Positions 15,610 to 23,411 of a DNA stretch of 25,237 nucleotides are shown here, one piece after another. Made by a program: the position numbers and the translations under genes. The stretch is from Oscillospiraceae bacterium. Lineage in GTDB: Bacteria; Bacillota_A; Clostridia; Oscillospirales; Oscillospiraceae. The notes under the pieces are model-generated. The model saw only the letters and a list, made by a program, of their open reading frames with translations, did not search any database and was not told the DNA's origin. Numbering within the stretch: position 1 is the stretch's first letter; each line of letters starts with the position of its first letter. The stretch covers positions 1 through 25,237 of the forward strand of contig JAFQPB010000002.1 of assembly GCA_017411905.1 (NCBI GenBank), read 5' to 3'.

Positions 15610-17211
15610 TTACCTAAATATACTCAGACCATTGCGGCTTGCAATGGCATTTTGGGTTTTTTCGCTGCTTGCAACAAAGAAACGGTTTTCTGCCTCTAAG
15701 GGCAAATAATCGTCCCATTCTACCGGCACGCTGTGCATTCTTCCGTCACCGCCCAGCATCGGTACAAAGTCCAGCCGCTTTGCAATATCGTAGGAATAGG
15801 CGGTGATGCAGGTCTCATCCACGCCGTCCTTCGAGCGGACAAAAGCGGATTTTATGATCGCCTCTGTCTTTGTGCCGGGATGGACTACATAGCTGGGGCT
15901 CAGCGCGTTGGCGAGGGTCTCAAACTGCTTTAGGGAATACTTTTGCGATAGATCCGGGATGGGCTTCAGAGAGTGAACAGGCCGTTCCTGATAAACTGGG
16001 ATGGCAAGCAAAGGCGCGAAATCGAAATACACTGCCTTAAAGAAATCCGCATTTTTGCCCTCAAAATTGCTCTTTATAATATCGAAGCAATAGGAGATAT
16101 ACTCTCCCGGCAGGAGTGTCAGCTCCCTTCCCTGACTGTGATGGGTAATGATCCGGTTAGTACGCTTTTCTTTCAGGAATGTAAAATCGTCACCGTAGCC
16201 GGTTTTGGACAGCAGTAAGTCCACCATATTGGTCTGCGCCAGCGGTGTAAAGAGGGTACGGAACTGCACCTCATTGGTGCGATCCAGCGCATCAAAAAGC
16301 ACCTCAAACTGGGAATTGGACATACTGGTAAAATCGTCGTTTTCCTCCACCGCTTCTTCGTTCAGCTTTTGTAGTTTCTTTTCGCCCTTTTTTACATACC
16401 GCTCGATCTCTTTTTCGCTCTTTTGCTCCAGGTGGGTGGCATCCCGGGTAAAGGACAGCTCCGGTCCACCTTGGGCGCAGTAGGAAAGGACCACTTGGGT
16501 GTGATAATAGGGCTTAGGCTTGGTGACTGTTGCGTGGAGAGTCTGGGAACGGGTTCGGGTATGCCAGTTGCCCTTGCTGTCCCGGTACCGCTCTGTCCAG
16601 TGGATCGTCTTGTAGCCGTGGTAGGTCTCCTCACCCATGGTATGGATCCGTTTCTTTTCAAAAAGGAAGGGGTTTTCATTATAGTGGCCTGCCAGTATAT
16701 CTATGGAAGACCGCTCGGTATCGTCCTGTATGGAAAAATCGTAATTGACCTTCATATCCCTTTCCTGCTCGGCAGAAAAACAGGGCGCGAAGGTTAAAAG
16801 CGGCATAGTCTCCTCTGTCAGGCGCAGGGCATCCTGATCGGTAAAAAGACTGTTCAGCGGCTGCATCTGGCGGTAGGCTTCACTGAGCAGTGCCTCTGCC
16901 CTTTGGTCGGCTTCCTCGATCTCCTTTTTCAGAGCACGGATCATCGGGGTCAGCTTTAGGAGCACAAGGGGAATCAAAATAACCGTAATACACGCCAGCA
17001 CCCGGAAAAACCGCAGCCAGTTGCGCTTGGTCGTGAGCTTCCCCACATTTTCCTTACATTCGTTATACTGCCGGACAGTCTCCCGGTTTTTGGCAATGTC
17101 CACCTTGGACTGCTCCACCAGCTTTTCGAAAAAGCGGCTGACATTCTCCTTATGCTTTTCCCCAAGCCTTGTCTCAAAGGCCTCCAACGGGTCAAATATT
17201 GCCGTTTCCAT
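15610..17211 (-). CDS. Uncharacterised membrane protein encoded upstream of lemA
   Basis: I do not recognise a named family. From the ATG at 17211 the protein has 533 residues. The first 65 are charged and helical, followed by one transmembrane segment (about 68-89, VLACITVILIPLVLLKL). A coiled-coil-like stretch (about 92-120) and a large soluble domain (about 130-533) follow. A second charged helix lies near KSEKEIERYVKKGEKKLQKL. No signal peptide or enzyme motif was seen. An in-frame ATG at 17235 is rejected because it overlaps the -10 box; transcription should begin downstream of it. The ATG at 17211 has GGGGGGAT upstream. It is the first gene of a two-gene operon with lemA. Confidence 0.8.
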   Translation of the reverse strand: METAIFDPLEAFETRLGEKHKENVSRFFEKLVEQSKVDIAKNRETVRQYNECKENVGKLTTKRNWLRFFRVLACITVILIPLVLLKLTPMIRALKKEIEEADQRAEALLSEAYRQMQPLNSLFTDQDALRLTEETMPLLTFAPCFSAEQERDMKVNYDFSIQDDTERSSIDILAGHYNENPFLFEKKRIHTMGEETYHGYKTIHWTERYRDSKGNWHTRTRSQTLHATVTKPKPYYHTQVVLSYCAQGGPELSFTRDATHLEQKSEKEIERYVKKGEKKLQKLNEEAVEENDDFTSMSNSQFEVLFDALDRTNEVQFRTLFTPLAQTNMVDLLLSKTGYGDDFTFLKEKRTNRIITHHSQGRELTLLPGEYISYCFDIIKSNFEGKNADFFKAVYFDFAPLLAIPVYQERPVHSLKPIPDLSQKYSLKQFETLANALSPSYVVHPGTKTEAIIKSAFVRSKDGVDETCITAYSYDIAKRLDFVPMLGGDGRMHSVPVEWDDYLPLEAENRFFVASSEKTQNAIASRNGLSIFR

Positions 17212-17233
17212 CCTATCCCCCCTTTTTAACGAC

Positions 17234-17262
17234 ATTATACAGCATTTTTCGCGCTATGTAAA
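17234..17262 (-). promoter_or_regulatory. Promoter of the membrane protein-lemA operon
   Basis: The minus strand has TTTACA (17257-17262), a 17-nt spacer and a perfect TATAAT (17234-17239). Transcription would start near 17227, giving a very short leader before the ATG at 17211. Confidence 0.85.
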
Positions 17263-17300
17263 GTTTTGATTTTGAAAGAAACCTTGTAAAATATATGCAG

Positions 17301-17331
17301 AAACGACCCTTCCAGTGAGGACGGGTCGTTT
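17301..17331 (-). terminator. Terminator of the aminotransferase-LUD-gtrA operon
   Basis: Arms AAACGACCC/GGGTCGTTT enclose a smaller TCC/GGA stem. The hairpin lies 4 bases beyond the gtrA stop. The tail in the minus direction (CTGCATATATTTT) is only moderately T-rich. On the plus strand the hairpin is followed by TTTTGATT. Confidence 0.65.
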
Positions 17332-17334
17332 TGA

Positions 17335-17742
17335 TTACTTTTTGAATACAAAAAATTTACTGAGAACATAGTTAAATACGATAACGAAGACAGCCAGCAG
17401 CAGCTTCATTATGTTGCCGTTCCAGCCGAGAATATCGACAGTCAGGAGCAGGCTCACAGTCTCCACCGCGCCGGAAGCCACACGGCTGCCCACAAACCGC
17501 AAAATTTCTCCCCACACGCCGCGCCAGCTTTTGCTTTCAAATACGTATAGCTTATTGGTCACATAGGCAAAGGCCACCGCCGCTACCCACGCAATGCCGT
17601 TACAGACCGACGCAGGCAAATGTACAAAATTGTAAAGCGGCAGATAGATAGCATAATTGACTGCCGTGGTCAGCACGCCAAAAACAAGATATATGACCGT
17701 CGCGCGGTGTTTTTCATATAATGCCTTCAGCTTTTCGTACAC
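17335..17742 (-). CDS. GtrA family membrane protein
   Basis: This small, very hydrophobic 135-residue protein has four predicted transmembrane helices (about 15-35, 44-62, 84-103 and 112-130). The typical GtrA stretches are YLVFGVLTTAVNYAIY near the N-terminus and FAYVTNKLYVFES after the second helix. The family is thought to move lipid-linked sugars across the membrane for surface glycan decoration, but no glycosyltransferase gene is adjacent here. The start is GTG with AAAGGAA about 7 nt upstream. It follows the LUD gene by 15 nt and is the last gene of its operon. Confidence 0.88.
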   Translation of the reverse strand: MYEKLKALYEKHRATVIYLVFGVLTTAVNYAIYLPLYNFVHLPASVCNGIAWVAAVAFAYVTNKLYVFESKSWRGVWGEILRFVGSRVASGAVETVSLLLTVDILGWNGNIMKLLLAVFVIVFNYVLSKFFVFKK

Positions 17743-17757
17743 AGTAAAGTTCCTTTC

Positions 17758-18396
17758 TTAAAGGCCTAAATCCTCGCCTACCAAAATGAATTTGATTCGG
17801 CCTGCAGGCTTACAATGGCGGGTAATAACGATTTGGTTGCAGATGCAGCTTTCGCTCTTACAGTCAGCGCAGGTACCGGTGACGGTACAGGGATTCTCTA
17901 AACAGAAACGCTGCTGGTTGGCAGGTGCCGCCACTGTCCGGGCGCGGCGGACAGCATCGTCCAAGCCATCGGTCACCTTATTCATACCTGCAATCACCAG
18001 CACCGTTTTCGGGCCGTAAATAATGGCCGCGACCCGGTTGCCCATACCGTCGATATTGACCATTTGGCCGTCCATACTCAGTCCGTTGGCACCGGTAAGG
18101 AACACATCCGCGGAAAAGCACTTGGCGGCAATGGCATCCCGCTCCTCGCGGGTAGCGCATTTTTCCCGGTCAAGGGCAGTATAATTCCCCTGCCGCACTG
18201 CATCGATAAGGCCGATCTGGGCGGCAGACATCGCACCGCCCCAACCCACTGTGGCTCCTTCCGGGATCCACTGCAGTGCCTTTTTCAGGGCCTCCTCCCG
18301 ATTGGCACAGTAACAGGCATCAAAATGCCGGCTCTGCAAATTCTTTACCAGCATTTTGCCGCGTTTTTCATAATATAATTCCTTTGGTGTCGCCAT
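17758..18396 (-). CDS. LUD domain (lactate utilisation, LutC-like) protein
   Basis: The 212-residue protein is a single LUD domain. Family stretches are VGWGGAMSAAQ (50-60) and TGANGLSMDGQMVNIDGMGN (101-120). The C-terminal third has seven cysteines (C165, C170, C176, C179, C184, C186, C195), many within NPCTVTGTCADCKSESC, suggesting a metal or Fe-S site. LutC-type proteins take part in lactate oxidation with LutA and LutB, but neither is present here. As a stand-alone protein its substrate is unknown. It starts 10 nt after the aminotransferase stop, so they are co-transcribed. Confidence 0.85.
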   Translation of the reverse strand: MATPKELYYEKRGKMLVKNLQSRHFDACYCANREEALKKALQWIPEGATVGWGGAMSAAQIGLIDAVRQGNYTALDREKCATREERDAIAAKCFSADVFLTGANGLSMDGQMVNIDGMGNRVAAIIYGPKTVLVIAGMNKVTDGLDDAVRRARTVAAPANQQRFCLENPCTVTGTCADCKSESCICNQIVITRHCKPAGRIKFILVGEDLGL

Positions 18397-18406
18397 AGGA
18401 ACATCC

Positions 18407-19684
18407 TCACTTATTTAGTAGTTTTTCCAGAGCCGCCAGCTTCAGGCAGGTGCAGAACACATCCATTGCAAGCTCCAATTCCTCCACAGGGGGCAGGCTG
18501 GGTGCAATGCGGATATTGCTGTCACTGGGGTCGATGCCGTAGGGATAGGTTGCACCGGCGGGGGTCATTACCACCCCTGCCTCCTTGCACAAAGCCAGTG
18601 CCCGCTTGGCTGTACCGGGCATAGTGTCAAGGCTCACAAAGTAGCCGCCCTTGGGACTGCTCCAGCTTGCGAAGCCGCAGGGCTTTAGCTGCTGCTCTAA
18701 CACATCCGAAACCACTTGGAACTTCGGTGCCATAATGGCGGCGTGCTTCTTCATAAGCGCCAAGGTATGGGCTCTGTCCTTCAAAAACCGAACGTGCCGG
18801 AGCTGATTGACCTTGTCATAGGAGATCATTTGCACGGAGAACAGCTTCAGGAAATAATTCACATTGGCCTCCGAGCAGGCCAGCACGGAAACACCGGCAC
18901 CGGCAAAGGTGATCTTGGAGGTGGAAGCAAATTCATAGACCATATCGGCATTGCCGTATTCCTCACAAAGACCGATAATATCCGGGAACTCTACATAATC
19001 GCCATCAAATTCATGGACACAGTAGGCATTGTCCCACATAATGGCAAAATCCGGTGCGGCGGGCTTCATAGCCGCAAAGCGGCGAACAGTCTCATTGGAG
19101 AAAATAATGCCGGTGGGATTGGAATACTTGGGCACTACCCAAATACCCTTTACTGCCGGGTCTTTAATATATTCCTCCACCATATCCATATCCGGCCCCT
19201 CGGGGGTCATAGGCACGGTGATAAGCTCTGCGCCAAAGAACTCCGTAATGCGGAAATGGCGGTCATAGCCGGGTGCGGGGCACAGGAACTTAACCTTTTC
19301 CTCCTTGCACCAGGGACGCTCACTGTGGAGCAGACCGTGGCTGTAGGCCCGGGAGATCACATCGAAAGCAAGATTTAGGCTGGAGGTGCCGCCGAGAACC
19401 GTCTGCTCCGGCTTGCAGCCCAGAATATCCGCCCAAAAGGCTCTTGCGCTGGGCATACCTGCCAGCTCACCGTAGTTACGGACGTCCGTATTATCCGCAT
19501 AGCAATCCTCCACGGTGCTCAGTGCAGTCAATAAACCGCTGACTGCATCAAGCTGCGCCTTTGCAGGCTTGCCGCGGGCCATATTTAAGTTAAGCCCTTG
19601 GGCCTTGCTGTCTTCAAAGTGGGCTTTTTCCTTTGCATAAGCAGCCGCAAGCTGCTCCTTCGTCATATTTGCATAGACTTCCAT
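18407..19684 (-). CDS. PLP-dependent aminotransferase, aspartate aminotransferase type
   Basis: This fold-type I aminotransferase has 425 residues. Active-site features are FLCPAPGYDRHF, PKYSNPTGI, the PLP-ring aspartate in MWDNAYCVHEF, and the Schiff-base lysine in STSKITFAGAG (about K257). The N-terminal LNMARGKP and VRNYGELAGMPSAR are typical of the subgroup of bacterial aspartate aminotransferases resembling the Corynebacterium enzyme. The likely reaction is aspartate plus 2-oxoglutarate to oxaloacetate plus glutamate. The ATG at 19684 is chosen because AAGGTGG lies 8 nt upstream. A GTG at 19696 overlaps that site. It heads an operon with the LUD and GtrA genes and diverges from the glutamine synthetase gene, consistent with a nitrogen-metabolism role. 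Confidence 0.88.
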   Translation of the reverse strand: MEVYANMTKEQLAAAYAKEKAHFEDSKAQGLNLNMARGKPAKAQLDAVSGLLTALSTVEDCYADNTDVRNYGELAGMPSARAFWADILGCKPEQTVLGGTSSLNLAFDVISRAYSHGLLHSERPWCKEEKVKFLCPAPGYDRHFRITEFFGAELITVPMTPEGPDMDMVEEYIKDPAVKGIWVVPKYSNPTGIIFSNETVRRFAAMKPAAPDFAIMWDNAYCVHEFDGDYVEFPDIIGLCEEYGNADMVYEFASTSKITFAGAGVSVLACSEANVNYFLKLFSVQMISYDKVNQLRHVRFLKDRAHTLALMKKHAAIMAPKFQVVSDVLEQQLKPCGFASWSSPKGGYFVSLDTMPGTAKRALALCKEAGVVMTPAGATYPYGIDPSDSNIRIAPSLPPVEELELAMDVFCTCLKLAALEKLLNK

Positions 19685-19703
19685 ACCGTTAACCACCTTA
19701 ACA

Positions 19704-19721
19704 TATAACAGAATTGTTATA
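19704..19721. promoter_or_regulatory. Perfect inverted repeat at the aminotransferase transcription start
   Basis: TATAACA and TGTTATA (4-nt centre) lie directly downstream of the -10 box of the aminotransferase promoter, spanning the predicted start site. Position and symmetry suit an operator. The binding protein is unknown. It does not fit the classical GlnR consensus. Confidence 0.5.
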
Positions 19722-19724
19722 GGT

Positions 19725-19753
19725 ATTATACATATTTGCTATATAAAAGGCAA
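19725..19753 (-). promoter_or_regulatory. Promoter of the aminotransferase-LUD-gtrA operon
   Basis: The minus strand has TTGCCT (19748-19753), a 17-nt spacer and a perfect TATAAT (19725-19730), about 40 bases upstream of the ATG. Confidence 0.8.
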
Positions 19754-19846
19754 TGCCTATTTTTCGAAAAGGAAGAATTTTCGGTTTTTTTGTAGCTATA
19801 TACAACGATTCCCTTTTCCTTACCGGAAAATTATGCATATTTATCC

Positions 19847-19875
19847 TTGCAATCTCCACTTTCATCCGTTAAAAT
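19847..19875 (+). promoter_or_regulatory. Promoter of glnN
   Basis: TTGCAA (19847-19852), a 17-nt spacer and TAAAAT (19870-19875) lie about 30 bases before the ATG. A weak A/T hairpin CGAAAA/TTTTCG followed by seven T residues (about 19764-19790) lies upstream of this promoter and has no obvious client. Confidence 0.7.
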
Positions 19876-19904
19876 AGAAAAATCAAAGTATTGGAGGAGA
19901 GATT

Positions 19905-21989
19905 ATGGCCCCTGCTATCAACATTCCCGAGATTTTCGGATGTGATGTATTCAACGAAGCCACTATGGGCAGCCGTCTGGACGGCAAAGTATTTGCCGCG
20001 TGGAAGCAATGCATCGAAAACGGTACATCCCTTCCCTTAGATGTAGCAAATGAGATCGCCGTGGCAATGAAGCAATGGGCCATCGAGAAGGGTGCGACCC
20101 ACTATACCCACTGGTTCCAGCCTATGACCGGCATTACTGCGGAAAAGCACGACTCCTTTATCACCCCGGCGGAAAACGGGGCGGTCATTATGGAGTTTTC
20201 CGGTAAGGAGCTGGTGCGGGGCGAACCGGACGCCTCCTCCTTCCCCTCCGGCGGTCTGCGGGCGACCTTTGAAGCCCGTGGCTATACCGCTTGGGATCCT
20301 ACCTCCTTTGCCTTTGTCCGGGACGGAAGCCTGTATATCCCCACCTGCTTTTTCTCCTATACCGGTGAAGCACTGGATAAAAAGACACCCCTTTTGCGCT
20401 CCATCGACGAGGTCTCCCGGGAAGCCGTCCGCATTTTGCGGCTCTTTGGCGACCAAGAGACCCACCGGGTCATTCCCTGCGTAGGCGCAGAGCAGGAATA
20501 CTTCCTCCTGCCCAAAGACCTTTACGCCCAGCGGGAGGATCTGCGGCTCACCGGCCGTACCCTCTTTGGCGCACAGCCGCCCAAGGGGCAGGAGCTGGAT
20601 GACCATTATTTCGGCACCATCCGAAGTAGGGTCTCCCGGTTTATGCAGGACCTTGATGAGCAGCTTTGGCGGCTTGGTGTGCTTTCCAAAACAAAGCACA
20701 ACGAGGCCGCGCCCTGTCAGCATGAGCTTGCGCCCATCTATACCACCGCCAATAATGCCTGTGATACCAACCAGCTTATGATGCAGGTAATGAAAAAGTG
20801 CGCCGCCAAGCATAACTTAGTATGTCTGCTCCACGAAAAGCCCTTTGCCGGTGTCAACGGCTCCGGTAAGCACAACAACTGGTCGCTGTCCACAGACAGC
20901 GGAAAGAATCTCTTTAGTCCCGGTCAGACCCCGGCACAAAACGCCCGTTTTCTGCTGTTTTTAACCGCTTTTCTCCACGGTATCGACGAATATCAGGCGT
21001 TTCTGCGGTGCGCCATCGCCGGTGCAGGCAACGACCACCGCTTGGGTGCCAACGAAGCCCCTCCCGCCATCGTGTCCATCTTCCTTGGCGATGAGCTGAC
21101 TGCTGTGGTGGAATCCATTGTCAACAGCACCGATTACGAAGGCCCCGATAAGAGCCTGATGCGTATCGGCGTAGACGTTCTGCCCTCCATCCCCAAGGAC
21201 ACCACCGACAGAAACCGCACCTCTCCCCTTGCCTTTACCGGTAATAAGTTTGAGTTCCGTATGGTGGGCTCGTCCCAATCCATTGCAGGACCCAATATCG
21301 TTCTTAATACCATTATGGCAGAGATCCTCGCCCGGTATGCGGACGAATTGGAACAGGCCGCGGATTTTGAAGGCGCGCTTCACAGTCTTATTTGCCGCAG
21401 TCTAACAGCCCATCAGCGTATTATCTTCAACGGCAACGGCTACGCCAAGGCGTGGGAGGAAGAAGCCGCCCGCCGGGGGCTTGCCAACCGCAAGTCCACC
21501 CCGGAGGCACTTCGCGCCTATACAATGCCGGAAAATATGGAGCTATTCAAAAAGCACGGTATTTTTACGGAAAACGAGTTCCACGCCCGGTATGAGATCT
21601 ATCTGGAAGCCTACTGCAAGATCATAAATATTGAGGCCAGAACAAGCGTGGATATGGCACTGCACCAGATCCTGCCTGCCGCTGCTGCCTACGCTGCCGC
21701 CCTGACCCGTGGCATTGTGGATAAAACCTCTGCAGGGCTCTCCTGCAAGGCTGAAACTGCGCTGGCGCAGAAGCTCTCGGAGGCCGCAGATTCGCTGTAC
21801 GAAGCCTGTGAGGTCTTGGAAAAGATGCTCAGTAATGTCCCAGCCGACAAGCAGGCCGCCGCAGATTATTATCACAATACAGTCTGCGCCCAGATGGCTG
21901 TCCTGCGCAGCTACGCAGATACCTTGGAAACGTACACCGATAAAAAGTACTGGCCTTATCCCACCTACTCGGATCTGCTTTATTACTGA
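19905..21989 (+). CDS. glnN: Glutamine synthetase type III
   Basis: The enzyme makes glutamine from glutamate, ammonia and ATP. The length (694 residues) and motifs are those of the large type III (GSIII) family, not the about 450-residue type I. Evidence includes the N-terminal GSIII-specific domain, with THWFQPMTG and FSGKELVRGEPDASSFPSGG. Metal and substrate motifs are VGAEQEYFLL (about 193-202), KHNEAAPCQHE (264-274), NGSGKHNNWSLS (318-329) and AGNDHRLGANEAPP. A C-terminal helical extension ends in YWPYPTYSDLLYY. The ATG has GGAGGAGA upstream. It diverges from the aminotransferase operon with a 220-base control region between. Confidence 0.96.
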   Translation: MAPAINIPEIFGCDVFNEATMGSRLDGKVFAAWKQCIENGTSLPLDVANEIAVAMKQWAIEKGATHYTHWFQPMTGITAEKHDSFITPAENGAVIMEFSGKELVRGEPDASSFPSGGLRATFEARGYTAWDPTSFAFVRDGSLYIPTCFFSYTGEALDKKTPLLRSIDEVSREAVRILRLFGDQETHRVIPCVGAEQEYFLLPKDLYAQREDLRLTGRTLFGAQPPKGQELDDHYFGTIRSRVSRFMQDLDEQLWRLGVLSKTKHNEAAPCQHELAPIYTTANNACDTNQLMMQVMKKCAAKHNLVCLLHEKPFAGVNGSGKHNNWSLSTDSGKNLFSPGQTPAQNARFLLFLTAFLHGIDEYQAFLRCAIAGAGNDHRLGANEAPPAIVSIFLGDELTAVVESIVNSTDYEGPDKSLMRIGVDVLPSIPKDTTDRNRTSPLAFTGNKFEFRMVGSSQSIAGPNIVLNTIMAEILARYADELEQAADFEGALHSLICRSLTAHQRIIFNGNGYAKAWEEEAARRGLANRKSTPEALRAYTMPENMELFKKHGIFTENEFHARYEIYLEAYCKIINIEARTSVDMALHQILPAAAAYAAALTRGIVDKTSAGLSCKAETALAQKLSEAADSLYEACEVLEKMLSNVPADKQAAADYYHNTVCAQMAVLRSYADTLETYTDKKYWPYPTYSDLLYY

Positions 21990-21993
21990 CAAA

Positions 21994-22019
21994 AAGTCCC
22001 TGACCGCGGTCAGGGACTT
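21994..22019 (-). terminator. Terminator of the PAP2-hydrolase-dut operon, shared with glnN
   Basis: A perfect 26-base palindrome has arms AAGTCCCTGACC/GGTCAGGGACTT. On the minus strand it is followed by TTTTTGTC, a good terminator for dut. In the plus direction it is followed by CCCTTATTTT, so it may end glnN less efficiently. Confidence 0.85.
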
Positions 22020-22022
22020 CCC

Positions 22023-22460
22023 TTATTTTCCCGTTGAGCCGAAGCCTTTTTCTGCCCGGACGGTGTCTGTCAGCTCCTCCGCTTCCACATACCGGGGTGT
22101 GAGCACAGGCGTAATAATCATCTGTGCGATCCGTTCCCCGTTTGCAACGGTCTGGGGAATACTGCCGTGGTTATGGAGCACCACGATAATTTCGCCCCTG
22201 TAGTCGCTGTCTACCACACCCACCTTATTGGCAGGCGCAAGCCCCCGCTTGCAGGCAAGCCCGCTGCGGGCATAGATAAGTCCCGCACAGTGCTCCGGCA
22301 CCTCCATCGCAATGCCGGTTGGCACAAAGACCGTCTCTCCCGGTGCAATGGATATTTCCTTTTCTAAGCAGGCATACAAATCAGCCCCTGCCGCATAAGG
22401 CGTACCATATGTAGGAAGGGTCGCACCCTCCCGCAGTTTTTTTACGCGAATTTCGCTCAT
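22023..22460 (-). CDS. dut: Deoxyuridine 5'-triphosphate nucleotidohydrolase (dUTPase)
   Basis: The protein hydrolyses dUTP to dUMP and pyrophosphate, keeping uracil out of DNA and supplying dUMP. All five motifs of the trimeric family are present in its 145 residues: AGADLYA (24-30), ARSGLA (64-69), GVVDSDYRGE (81-90, catalytic D84), NGERIAQ (107-113) and the flexible C-terminal EKGFGSTG. The start has GAGGTAGAGAT upstream, 9 nt after the stop of the hydrolase gene. It is the last gene of a three-gene operon and ends in a strong hairpin. Confidence 0.96.
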   Translation of the reverse strand: MSEIRVKKLREGATLPTYGTPYAAGADLYACLEKEISIAPGETVFVPTGIAMEVPEHCAGLIYARSGLACKRGLAPANKVGVVDSDYRGEIIVVLHNHGSIPQTVANGERIAQMIITPVLTPRYVEAEELTDTVRAEKGFGSTGK

Positions 22461-22469
22461 ATCTCTACC

Positions 22470-23408
22470 TCAAATCTCTTTATTCATATATTTCCGCAGA
22501 AAATCCATAACCTGCTTCCGGTAGCCTGGGGTATCAAACAGGTAACTGGTGCCGTGCCCGGCCTCCCCTACAAGAAACATTTCCTTTTCCGAAGTACAGG
22601 CCGCATAGGCCTGCCGGGTCATTTCGCAGGGAACAAAATCATCCTCTTTTCCGTGGATGAGCAGCACCGGCAGGCGGCTTTTTTGGAGGCTCTTCCGGGT
22701 ATCCCGTTCATAGAAGCTAAAGCCTGCCAATACCCGGGCAAACAGATCTGCCGCCCACAAAAACGGCCCTGCACCAATATGCACCGTATCCCGGAACACT
22801 TTAGAGATGATCTCCTTGGGAGAAGTGAACCCACAATCGGCGATAATGCCCCTGACATTCTCCGGAAGCTGCCTGTCCGCCAAGTAAAGCACCGTAGATG
22901 CACCCATGGAAAGGCCGCTGAGAATGATTGGATGGCAGCCAAAGTGCTCGTTATGGAATTGCACCCATTTTTGCATATCCCGGCTTTCCAGCACGCCGAA
23001 GGTAATGTATTTTCCCTCACTGTGGCCGTGACTGCGCTGGTCGATCAGCAGTAAATTCACACCAATGTTATGGTACAGCTCATAGATCATTCCGAAATCC
23101 AGCAGCTTTGTACTGCGGTAGCCGTGGGCAAGGATCACCGTACCTTTTGGGTCATCCACAGGAATCCAATGGGCGTGGAGCTTTCGCTTATCGTGGCTCT
23201 CTGTCCACACATCCACAACCTTGTGCCTATCCAGCCATTTTCTCGCCGCCTGAATGTGGTCGGTGTATCTTTCGTATGTGGTATTCTGCAAGGCCACTGC
23301 ATCCAGCCAATTCGGCTCCGCTCTCCTTCCGCAGGCCTCACGGAAGGTATACCCGCCAACCGCCAAAAGAAGCACTAAAACAGCTACAGAAAACCACAAA
23401 AGCCACAT
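22470..23408 (-). CDS. Membrane-anchored alpha/beta hydrolase
   Basis: An N-terminal hydrophobic segment (about 1-20) anchors a serine hydrolase domain. The 312-residue protein shows the oxyanion region LAHGYRST, then DQRSHGHSEGKY, the nucleophile elbow GLSMGAST (S167), the acid in HGKEDDFVP (D256 or D257) and the catalytic histidine in GEAGHGTS (H285). The pattern is that of the YqkD/BAAT-type alpha/beta hydrolases, esterase-like enzymes whose natural substrates are mostly unknown. It starts 3 nt after the PAP2 gene stop. Its ribosome binding site AAGGGA lies inside that gene's end, suggesting translational coupling. Confidence 0.88.
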   Translation of the reverse strand: MWLLWFSVAVLVLLLAVGGYTFREACGRRAEPNWLDAVALQNTTYERYTDHIQAARKWLDRHKVVDVWTESHDKRKLHAHWIPVDDPKGTVILAHGYRSTKLLDFGMIYELYHNIGVNLLLIDQRSHGHSEGKYITFGVLESRDMQKWVQFHNEHFGCHPIILSGLSMGASTVLYLADRQLPENVRGIIADCGFTSPKEIISKVFRDTVHIGAGPFLWAADLFARVLAGFSFYERDTRKSLQKSRLPVLLIHGKEDDFVPCEMTRQAYAACTSEKEMFLVGEAGHGTSYLFDTPGYRKQVMDFLRKYMNKEI

Positions 23409-23411
23409 AGT

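Noticed and set aside
19700..19725. GlnR-type operator upstream of glnN or the aminotransferase
   Set aside because: The TATAACA/TGTTATA repeat does not satisfy the TGTNA-N7-TNACA spacing of the classical GlnR site.
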